A stretch of DNA of 64,000 bases from Heliocidaris tuberculata (taxonomy: Eukaryota > Echinodermata > Echinoidea > Camarodonta > Echinometridae). The translations under genes were made by a program, and so were the position numbers. Below the pieces are notes generated by a model. That model was given only the letters and a program-made list of their open reading frames with translations. It was not told the origin of the DNA and did no database searches. Location: assembly GCA_025618425.1 (NCBI GenBank), contig CM046847.1, positions 12,540,468 to 12,604,467 of the forward strand, given 5' to 3'. Positions 57,750 to 64,000 of the stretch are shown in pieces (position 1 is the first letter of the stretch; each line of letters starts with the position of its first letter).

Positions 57750-60700
57750 TGGGGGTAGACAGATAGGAAGAGAGAGGAATGGATGTAGAGAATATAAACA
57801 TAACAGAAAGAGAGAGAGAGTGGAATAAAGATAAAAGAGTTTCTTTTGATGTTAGTGTTTCCATTTAGCTTATTGTTTTATTATTAGAACTTAAATATAG
57901 TTGTAAAATTAATTACTATGGCCTAGTTACGTATATTTTTGTGTATGGAATATTGTCATCATAGAGGTAGCTCATTACTTATTCTATAGCAAGAAATTGG
58001 TAGTAGTTATATATATTTTCTATAAGTAATCGAGTGAAGATTCACCTACACATATTATAATTCTCAAATTCAATCAGACACTTACATGTATGAGCAATAG
58101 TGCAATACATGCGTTCAATCACATCCTACAATACACATGAGAAGTATTCAAAAAACAGAATTATGAATTTTCCCAATATTTGGCCCCGGGCCCTCCCATC
58201 ACAAAATCATTGATCCGGGCTGGCCCCCTCCCTCACAAAATCCTGGATCCGCCGTTGGGACATGGTGGATGGTGAAGGCAGGCCCTATCATGCCCTGCCC
58301 TCACTCTCCTGCAGCCAGTGGCATAGAAAGGTCCCAAATACAATGAAAATAAAAATGATTGATGCATTCACATAATCCCGCATCACCCATCCAATCCTAC
58401 AGCCCTGCTAGTGCTATCTATACTGTGAGTTTTATTTTTCTACAATGGAAAAAAAAAAATGAATGATGCATTCACATAGTTGTAAAATTAATTACCATGG
58501 CCTAGTTATGTATATTTTGTGAATGGAATATTGTTGTCATCATAGAGGTCGCTCATTACTTAGTCTATAGCAAGAAATACAATTTTAGTTAGAAATTGGT
58601 AGTAGTTATATATTTTCTATAAGTAATCGAGTGAAGATTCACCTACACATATTATAATTCTCAAATTCAATCAGACGCTTACATGTATGAGCAATACATG
58701 CGTTCGATCACATCCTACAATACACATGAAAAGTATTCAAAAAACAGAAGTATGAATTTTCCGAATATTGGCCCCCCTCCCGGCCATCACAAAATCATTG
58801 ATCCGGCGCTGGTCCCTCCCTCACAAAATCCTGGATCCGCCGTTGGACATGGTGGATGGTGAAGGCAGGCCCTATCATGCCCCTGCCCTCACTCTCCTGC
58901 ATCCAGTGGCATAGAAAGGTCCCAAATACAATGAAAATAAAAATGATTGATGCATTCACATAATCCCGCATCACCCATCCCATCCGTCACCCCTGCTAGT
59001 GCTATCTATGCTGTGAGTTTATTTTTCTACAATGGGGGGGGGGGGGGATGAATGATGCATTCATATACCCCCCCCCTCCCTGCCCGCTATATCTACGCCC
59101 ATGACTTCAATGGAATAACGCTCCTAGCATAATGTTTGCCCCTCAAACGGAAATATTCATGGAACGATTTTTTTTTTTAAAGAAACAAAGTAGATGTAGA
59201 ATATACTCAAATAAGATGAATCTACCATCGAATAAAAAATGAGTACAGGTGTGTTCGGCCTAACCTTTTTCCAATTTTGAAATCAGAAACGTCGTGAGGC
59301 ATTTACGGCAGTGCGGGTTTTAAAATTCAAGTATTGTAGAATCTACTCTGAACATGCGCGTACCAAGGGGGCGTTTTGGGTGTTCAAACACCCCCCCCCC
59401 CCCCCCCCCCGTTTGGTGTTATTTGAAGTTGAAACACTCCTTCCTTTAGAATTCCTGATAACATTTTTTTTTTTGCTTGTCAGATAATTTTAGAGTAAAA
59501 AGACCCCCCCCCACAAAAGAAAAAATACTGATAACCCTTTTTTTAAATTTTGCTTGTCAGAGAATTAAAAACCACCCCCTTCAAAAAATCCTGGGGTACG
59601 CCACTGCTCTGACATACGGTAGGATGAATTCAATGTTAACTGTAGTTTTAAAAAAATGGTAAGAATACTATTTTCAATCTTTTATATATTTTTTAATCTT
59701 GAAATAAGCAGCGCTCGGTAAGGTATTTACTGCTAGACTCTTCGCTGGGAGTTCCACCAGCCAAGCCTTTAAAGCTCAGCCTCAGACTGTGGCGCTGCTG
59801 TGACAGATTACCAGCGTTGTAAAGAAGAATGTCATCATTTTTAAACTAAATACAGATCGAATAGGCAAAAACAGAGCCCACAAATACTATATACTCAAAC
59901 ATTTTTTTGTTCTCAACAACGTCACTCACATCTTCCCCGTAGTTATTTCAAGCAGCCAAGGCTGCAGTGCATGCTGGTACCGCTCAGAGCAGAGTGCAAC
60001 GACGCCGCGACAGAGTCCGGCTAAAAAGAGAAGAATTTCATCAGTTAACTATACAGAGAACATGTTATAGAGACAAGCAAAGTCTATAAATACAGTTTCT
60101 AACATTATTTAGTTCTAAATAATATAACTCACGTCCAAATTCATCTGTAGAATGTATGAGTTCGTTCGGGAATTCGCGGTCATCTCATGTTGAGTGCTGT
60201 GCAGTGTATTGTTGTATTGTTTGCCTTGTATAGGGTTGTGTGTATAAGTCGCGTCGCACTGAGCTTGCATTGAGATTGCACCGCAGTCTGGTGGGTGCTG
60301 CTCCTATATGGTATACTTAATCACAAAGCGGACTATGATACAAATCGTACGTGCATAACACGGACCTCTATTGAACATACCCATGGCATAATTATTTTCT
60401 TACGTGAGTTCCCCCGGTGAGAGATACAGAGTCTGCACTACGTACTGTTCGCCGGACGCACGCGCAGTCGTCGTCTGATTCGGTCGACGGCGAGGCAAAG
60501 CACGCGGGCCAATGGGGTTTGGTCGTTCAGGAGATCGCTCACCTGCTGCCAACGCGACGTCGTCGTGCAACGCGAAGGGGGCGACAACCATGCGGACGGT
60601 CAGCCGATCGGTCAGGACGGAAGGCGGCTCGCGGCGGGCAGCGGGAAAAAAATTCTATAGAGTCCAACGGACCCCCTCCTGCAGCGCGTGCAAAGTCAAT

Positions 60701-61986
60701 CGGGGCGGGCGCGGGACCTCCCGCGTCGCCTTAGCGTATTAATTAACCTCCCGCGTCGCCTTAGCGTATTAATTATTATAGATACATCTTCCAATGTCTA
60801 CGGTGAGGGGCGGACTGTACTGACCATGGGGGGTTTGTGAAATTTTCCGCTGACGGGCGGCTCAGTATTTGGGCGGAAGGGCTGGTCAATTAGTAGTGTG
60901 GGGACCATTTGATCAATAAACTAACATGACTAAGAGTGAGAGAAAGAAAGGAAAAAAAAGTCATAACATAGAGATGTTAACAAAATTCAGTTCTGTAGTT
61001 CATGGAGACAAGTTTTGCGTCAGCCTCGGTGGCCTTCCACCACCCCAACCCAACAAACTCATTTGAAGCTCCAAATATCCCTTTGTAATAAGGTCAAAAT
61101 GACGGGAAATCCATTATGACTACAACACATTTAAAATATGATGACGCTGTCTATGACATCACTCATACCTTTTTATCCATACAGGTCTATCTGACCCTTT
61201 GCCAGTAGTACTGGATATCCGTGGAATAGTACCTTCGTTGGCTATTGACAAGGCAGCTATTCTCGCCTCGCACGGCTTTGCTGTATTTGCCTATAACCAC
61301 TACCATCCTCACCGGCAAAGCAGTACAGAAGACACTATCTACCTCAAGCTATCGGCATTTGAAGTGAGCAAGGAACCATAATGATCACTGGCGTAGTGCG
61401 GGTTCCGGCTTACTGGGGGGGGGGGGGCACTGGCATCAGGGAGAAAGGGGCACCCACCTTACTGGCATCATAGGGCGTAGCGTGGGTCACGGCATTGAGG
61501 GGGACACTGGCATCTTTCAGGAAGAAGGGACCTATACTACACTCTACAAATGCTGGGTAAAATATTACCCAATATTGGGTAAAAAGGGAACATGCATGTT
61601 TTCTGGGTATTACTTTACCCAGTATTGGGTTAAATTTCTTCAATATTCGAAAGTATTCGGTAAATTTGACCCAAATAATTATGCATCGATTCCTACATTT
61701 TTTTACCCAATATTGGGCAAAATTTTAGCAAACGTGTTGTAGAGTGTACGGGGTGGATGGAATGTGAGTTCACACGGTAATGGAATAAAGGGTGTTGAAG
61801 GGGTCCTATCATCTTATTTTCACGTCTCCAATTCTTTGCCAGGATACTTTTAATGTGCTGAAGGGAGGAGCAGGTGCCCCCGATTCCGCCCACAGCTTTT
61901 TCACTGATTGTACATTTTCTGTTAGACATCCTCTAAGCTACAAGAATTATATCACGATCAAGACTCCTAAAGACTACAAACTTTGA
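45858..61986 (+). CDS. Acyl-CoA thioesterase, ACOT/BAAT family, mitochondrial-type; C-terminal catalytic half not found
   Basis: Hydrolyses fatty acyl-CoA to free acid and CoA in the ACOT1/2/4/BAAT family. Exons: 45858-46009, 48204-48430, 48762-49052, 61185-61363, 61843-61986; 993 nt, phases consistent, 330 aa. Residues 1-51 are Arg-rich without Glu (MIRRSAFAFLLKDLLRGRIS), typical of a mitochondrial leader. Then comes the thioester hydrolase/BAAT N-terminal domain (IRVSGLKSGQKVTLRAS, LGGSYRGIEPHGLLWSL, GVWFIPKEKG), and then the opening of the alpha/beta-hydrolase part (PLPVVLDIRG, ILASHGFAVFAYNHY, LKLSAFEDTFNVLKG). Family members go on for about 200 more residues with a GxSxG nucleophile motif, which is absent here. 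Exon 5 ends in TGA with AATAAA 48 bp later, or splices at 61873 to exons beyond the window. An upstream in-frame ATG at 45801 is also possible. Confidence 0.82.
46101..46494. mobile_element. hAT-type MITE in ACOT intron 1
   Basis: Left CAGTGGCGGATTTTTATTT, right CCTGGATCCGCCCCTA, flanks AGTCTACA and GGCCTACA (six of eight match). It holds two tandem copies of the TTGTCAGA/GGACAATTTTG module (46291, 46365) and long C and T runs. Confidence 0.82.
47716..48164. mobile_element. hAT-type MITE just upstream of ACOT exon 2
   Basis: Left CAGTGGCGTATAGCG, right CTTATCTACACCACA, with TTTAAAGT (47708-47715) and TTCAAAGT (48165-48172), seven of eight matching. It ends 39 bp before the acceptor, so the branch point of exon 2 must lie in or next to it. 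Overlapping frames on both strands are shadows. Confidence 0.72.
48204..48430 (+). CDS. ACOT exon 2 (start of N-terminal domain)
   Basis: Acceptor CCCGTACAG, donor TCAG|GTAACC. Encodes IRVHPEASLADEALDIRVSG and GQKVTLRASTRSECEKYGFE, matching the ACOT pattern in which 'GL..xVTLRA' strands open the domain. An alternative acceptor at 48241 would break the phase with exon 1. Confidence 0.88.
48431..48761 (+). other. ACOT intron 2
   Basis: 331 bp, AT-rich, no repeat; acceptor AATATACAG. Confidence 0.85.
48762..49052 (+). CDS. ACOT exon 3
   Basis: Encodes VENDPSLGGSYRGIEPHGLL then WSLQPTPD, and ends GVWFIPKEK plus a split Gly. The LGGSxxGxEPxGLLW string is diagnostic of the ACOT/BAAT N-terminal domain. 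Donor AAGG|GTACAT, phase 1. Confidence 0.93.
49085..49590. repeat. Dispersed repeat with TTAGGG core, copy 2, split by a hAT insert
   Basis: GGCTTTATTTCGTCAAAG at 49108, then after the insert four near-perfect TTAGGG units (49487-49509) and GGTATAGTGTTTAGTCC. Parallel blocks occur at 30500-30690 in the same order. Interstitial telomere-like sequence carried by a dispersed repeat. Confidence 0.68.
49181..49477. mobile_element. hAT-type MITE inserted in the telomere-like repeat
   Basis: Left CACGTAGCTAGGGGGCGG, right ATCCTAGCTACGCGGTT. Flanks GGGTCAGG (49173-49180) and TGGTCAGG (49478-49485), seven of eight alike. Interior of C, A and G runs. Confidence 0.85.
49645..49880. repeat. SINE-like remnant
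   Basis: Contains ACATTTATATTGCGCAC and CCTGGGTAGAGAGTGGCAAA ... GCCTTTCCAAAGGACATTAG, a word series common in SINE bodies of marine animals. The family is assigned from memory, and ends were not defined. Confidence 0.5.
51205..51467. mobile_element. hAT-type MITE with perfect duplication CTCTGACA
   Basis: Left CATGCGCGTACCAAGGG, right CCTGGGTACGCCGCTG; CTCTGACA exact at 51197-51204 and 51468-51475. The same insertion is in Helitron copy 4 (59353-59606), so it predates their separation. Two CTTGTCAGA / CTTGCCAGG modules inside. Confidence 0.9.
51993..52134. mobile_element. 142-bp MITE, ends TCTCGTGAAATAAGCCACC
   Basis: 19 bp perfectly inverted at both ends. Absent from the matching place in copy 4 (about 60075), so it was inserted after copies 3 and 4 diverged. 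Confidence 0.88.
52540..53745. repeat. ~190-bp minisatellite, about seven units
   Basis: Each unit has CCCGGGAATATGCATGCTTTT, CCATAGGTTAACAC-type and GATTATAATTCCC blocks. The GAATATGCATGCTTTT anchor recurs near 52747, 52935, 53131, 53325, 53507 and 53691, with a diverged first unit near 52557. Not present in copy 4. Confidence 0.9.
54306..54659. mobile_element. hAT-type MITE, inverted orientation
   Basis: Left ATAGGGGCGAATGTAGGATG, right CCTAAATCCGCCACT; flanks AGTCCATG (54298-54305) and CGTCCATG (54660-54667), seven of eight. Repeated CAAAAGTTGCTCCGTGGGGG motif at 54423 and 54482 shows an internal duplication. Confidence 0.85.
54857..55010. mobile_element. Short hAT-type MITE
   Basis: Left CAGGGGCGGATCCAGG, right CCTGGATCCGCGCCTG, 154 bp, flanked by CTATTC on both sides (six of the eight bases evident). 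Confidence 0.82.
55222..55259. repeat. (GA)n microsatellite
   Basis: About 36 bp of pure GA in Helitron copy 3. Confidence 0.95.
55458..55705. mobile_element. hAT-type MITE
   Basis: Left GGTGGAGTATCCAGGAAT, right ATTCCTGGATACGCCACC, 248 bp with two G runs. A second TCTTGGATACGCCAC end lies 26 bp further on. Target duplication not resolved. Confidence 0.75.
56500..56900 (-). repeat. CG-rich 5' region shared by Helitron copies 3 and 4
   Basis: A CG-rich block of about 350 bp repeated at 60360-60740 with few changes. Overlapping open frames on both strands are shared but shift between copies, so coding is unlikely. Confidence 0.7.
57717..57746. repeat. (GA)n microsatellite
   Basis: Short GA run at the place where copy 3 has a similar but shorter GA-rich block (50218-50245). 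Confidence 0.9.
59353..59606. mobile_element. hAT-type MITE, paralogue of 51205-51467
   Basis: Same ends and same target (CTCTGA / CTCTGACA), with the left duplication slightly eroded. Contains two CTTGTCAGA modules (59475, 59553). Inherited with the Helitron. Confidence 0.85.
60783..61184 (+). other. ACOT intron 3, part after the Helitrons
   Basis: No element recognised. Ends in acceptor TTATCCATACAG. Confidence 0.7.
61185..61363 (+). CDS. ACOT exon 4 (start of hydrolase part)
   Basis: Completes the split Gly, then LSDPLPVVLDIRGIVPSLAI and ILASHGFAVFAYNHYHPHRQ, up to LKLSAFE. Homologues have the same 'PGIVD...ASLLAGKGFAV.ALAYYNY' layout. Donor GAA|GTGAGC, phase 0. Confidence 0.88.
61389..61510. 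mobile_element. hAT-like end fragments
   Basis: CACTGGCGTAGTGCGGGTTC, a G run, and a second start GGGCGTAGCGTGGGTCACGG. They resemble the left end of 47716-48164. No right end was found. Confidence 0.5.
61538..61748. mobile_element. 211-bp MITE with TACACTCTACAA ends and ACCCAATATTGGGT palindromes
   Basis: Left TACACTCTACAAATGCTGGG, reversed right TACACTCTACAACACGTTTG. Inside, TACCCAATATTGGGTA or near copies occur three times (61566, 61616, 61704). Confidence 0.85.
61843..61986 (+). CDS. ACOT exon 5 (terminal or alternative)
   Basis: Phase 0. The first ten codons (DTFNVLKGGA) continue the family alignment; the following 37 codons (APDSAHSFFTDCTFSVRHPL and on) do not resemble the family and end in TGA. 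A donor-like GCAG|GTGCCC at 61874 would cut just where homology stops, so the exon may be alternatively spliced. Confidence 0.6.
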   Translation, partial: DTFNVLKGGAGAPDSAHSFFTDCTFSVRHPLSYKNYITIKTPKDYKL

Positions 61987-62033
61987 CAACGAGATGATGT
62001 GGGTGGCTATAAGATATAATTGAATTGGAATTC

Positions 62034-62039
62034 AATAAA
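62034..62039 (+). terminator. Candidate poly(A) signal for truncated ACOT transcript
   Basis: AATAAA 48 bp after the TGA of exon 5. In AT-rich DNA this could be chance. Confidence 0.35.
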
Positions 62040-62587
62040 TAGGGTAAAGTTTTCATGATGGGTACACAATCATTAAAAAGAATCTAATGATTCCGTCATG
62101 AATTTTGATTATTTTCATGTTTTATGTGTTCGTAATCCACAATTATCCGCTGGAACGAAAACCAGCCTCCAGCCTCCTCCCACTGAGGGGAAAAATATGA
62201 AACTAATACTCTTTGGTGGTTGATGATGATTATTTTTTAATCATTTTTATTTTTATTTATTTATGTATTTATTTATTTATATTTTTGTTGGGGGAGGGGG
62301 TCACGGATCTCTTTTTCGAGGCAGGGGTCGGAAAATAAAACTGCGTATCCCCCCCCCCCCTTTAGAGGACCTATGAAAGTCCCTCGGAAATCCCGAAATC
62401 AATCCTGAGCAAAAAGGCCGGGAAAATTTTGCCCCTCCTCTTCTGAGACAATCCTGGGTAAGCCCCTACAGATTCACTAATACTAATCAGATTTGATCTA
62501 TCTGAATTTGAAATTGTATGGTTAACGTAAAGCTGCCATCTATATGATACTCACTTTGTGACAGCAGCAGAGCGTAGTAGAAGGTAA
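62040..62587. other. Repeat-poor stretch with hAT-like remnant
   Basis: G run at 62290 and C run at 62350, ending ATCCTGGGTAAGCCCCTA at 62452, like a hAT-type right end; left end not found. TTTA-rich sequence at 62235-62285. Confidence 0.45.
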
Positions 62588-63716
62588 AGGTGGGTTTTCA
62601 CGGGGCACGCAAACGATTCGCGAAGAAATTTTTCTCCGAATAGAGTCGTAAACCATTCTTTTTCAGTTTGTGAGTAGTTCTCACAACGTGTGTGCGAATG
62701 TCGTGTATAGTGTTGCCTAACTATGGCCACTGAGTCCACATACACGAAGAACACGCGACTAAAATGCGAACGTGAGTTGACACCTGTCTTGAATATGAAT
62801 ATGAATATGAATATGACTTTATTAAACATCAGTGACATATGTTCATCAAATTTGTTTCAACAAGAAAACGAGAAAGATAGTAACAACTCATGTACATTTC
62901 AAATAACAAAATATGTAAACATATCATTGTATGTTAACAATATTTGATTCGTATATACATGTACATAGATTGATATGGTATAACTCATTTTAGAATTGTC
63001 CCCTTATGTCATTTGCTAGACTGAGTATGACTTATTCGTTATTCAATTTCATTAAGAATATGAACTTTTCTTCTGCTGTAAGAAAAGCAAACTTAGGGTA
63101 TTTTAACGATAAAGCATCTAAGAAGTGTTTTCTTTGTTCATTGAATTTACGGCAAAAAATCAGTATATGTAGTTCGTCACCAATCTCTCCTTCCTCACAG
63201 TCGGTGCATATTCTAAGATGTATTGGTGTTTTCTCAGGCCTTCTATGCCTTCCTGTTTCTATTGCTAAATTATGACAGCTTATTCTGAAGCGCCATATAT
63301 TTCTTCGGAGTCGAAAACTTTCGATAACATGAAGATACTCTTCCTGCTTAATATATGACTTGATTTTCCGGTATGTCCTCAGTTTGTTCCCCTCCCTACT
63401 ATTTCCTACATTACTGTGCAGATCTGTGGTGAATTGGTTTTGAAAAATATCCTTCATAACGGAATTTACTTCACTGAATTGAATTGATCGGTCTCTTCAT
63501 GAATAGTTCGCTTTCTAGTCAAAGCTTTTTAGACATTTTCGAGAGCAAATCACGACCCGGGATGCTGGACATGCTGGAAATGTTCACAAGAAATTTCAAA
63601 CTTTTTAGAAATTCCTACCGAACTAAAAATGACTTCCGCGAACAATAATTACTGCCGACGCTTCCGAACCCCCGCGCATGTTTGGCGAACTTTTTGAGCC
63701 TAAAATCCAATAAGCC
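62588..63716. mobile_element. Second copy of the 41162-41994 family, split by a LINE fragment
   Basis: Left AGGTGGGTTTTCACGGGGCA and CGCAAACGATTCGCGAAG as in copy 1. The right part (63518-63706) matches copy 1 from GCTTTTTAGACATTTTCGAG to GGCGAACTTTTTGAGCC, but the outermost right end is missing. The hAT-type insert of copy 1 is absent. Confidence 0.8.
62788..63475 (-). pseudogene. LINE 3' fragment (reverse transcriptase C-terminal zinc-binding region)
   Basis: The - strand frame 63457-63032 encodes a 141-residue piece with LRTYRKIKSYIKQEEYLHVI, WRFRISCHNLAIETGRH, RICTDC and ELHILIFC. This C-x2-C...H-x4-C pattern with an upstream basic segment is the zf-RVT-like tail of non-LTR retrotransposons. 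Downstream, an (ATATTC)n tail of four units ends near 62790. 5'-truncated, dead copy, inserted in the inverted-repeat element. Confidence 0.78.
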
Positions 63717-64000
63717 TCGTTAGGGCTATATAATCTAACCATTATGATTTACGTCTAGTGCCCTATTGATAAGCGCTGGCCCCATTATAGGTACAAACAT
63801 CAGAAAAGAACAGAAATATCAGTTTTTCGTTTCTTTCTTTGTATCCAAGGACATTATTGAATATATTAAAAATCATCCACGGTTGGATGAAAGTCGAATC
63901 GGAATAACGTCAAGCTGCATCGGTACATCACTTAGTCTCCACGCCTCTTCAAGGTTAAATCTGCCAATCAGATGCATTATTGCAGCAGGGTTCTTTGACT
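63717..64000. other. Window end, nothing recognised
   Basis: No exon, element end or RNA gene was recognised; further ACOT exons, if any, would lie beyond. Confidence 0.5.

Larger units (their letters stand above)
56908..60782 (-). mobile_element. Helitron, non-autonomous, tandem copy 4
   Basis: - strand 5' end TCTATAATAATTAATACGC at 60782, preceded by A; 3' hairpin and TCCCGCTAG with CTAG at 56908-56911, directly joined to the TC of copy 3. 3875 bp. Its 5' end has a tandem duplication of about 30 bp (ACCTCCCGCGTCGCCTTAGC unit, 60714-60773). It also has an internal ~500-bp duplication (blocks near 57905-58440 and 58480-59000, including ATCCTGGATCCGCCGTTGG). Confidence 0.87.
61364..61842 (+). 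other. ACOT intron 4
   Basis: Contains hAT-like end fragments (61389-61510) and a MITE (61538-61748). Acceptor CTTTGCCAG. Confidence 0.75.

Noticed and set aside
56557..60742. Arg/Pro-rich frames in the CG-rich Helitron 5' regions
   Set aside because: Reading frames shift between the two copies by small indels and both strands are open; CpG-rich non-coding sequence is the simpler reading.

Overview
The window is eukaryotic: intron-rich genes with consensus GT-AG junctions, large AT-rich introns and a very high load of short inverted-repeat transposons. Protein similarity, the long G/C homopolymers and the frequent ACATGTA-type words suggest a marine deuterostome, most likely an echinoderm such as a sea urchin. 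The species is an inference. Three genes lie on the + strand. Each was assembled by joining exons whose splice phases agree.

(1) 467-2989 holds the last three coding exons of a nuclear pore gene, NUP107. (2) 9471-37775 holds a complete ten-exon drebrin-like/Abp1 gene (DBNL, 464 aa): an ADF-H actin-binding domain, a charged coiled coil, a Glu-Pro repeat linker and an SH3 domain. Its first coding exon is only 83 nt long and lies 16.6 kb upstream of exon 2. (3) 45858-61986 holds an acyl-CoA thioesterase of the ACOT/BAAT family with a mitochondrial-type leader. Only the N-terminal half of the family fold is found before a stop codon and a poly(A) signal.

Nearly everything else is repeat. DBNL intron 1 carries a 13.1-kb head-to-tail array of four long units in the order A-B-B'-A' (12349-25480). 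Every unit ends in the same hairpin followed by CTAG, the signature of a Helitron/Helentron 3' end. The units carry tRNA-like modules with A and B boxes followed by T runs, and the array has 17 perfect TGACGTCA palindromes. The ACOT gene carries two more Helitron tandem pairs, both on the - strand: one ends about 160-210 bp upstream of the start codon (42706-45644), the other fills intron 3 (49971-60782). In both pairs the 3' CTAG of one copy abuts the 5' TC of the next with no base between, while the outer ends show the expected A|TC and CTAG|T flanks.

Over these lies a swarm of non-autonomous hAT-type elements (ends like CAGTGGCGGATCCAGG, several exact 8-bp target duplications). There are also pogo-like, TTAA-type and other inverted-repeat elements, a foldback element, minisatellites, long TAG and TTC microsatellites, tRNA-derived SINE heads, telomere-like patches and one LINE 3' fragment. 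Nesting gives relative ages: for example, one Helitron copy preserves the empty site of a hAT insertion found in its neighbour.

The strongest candidates for something undescribed are the three independent end-to-end Helitron-like arrays, the tRNA-like and CRE-bearing A/B units, and ACOT intron 1, whose two splice junctions share an exact 14-bp direct repeat.
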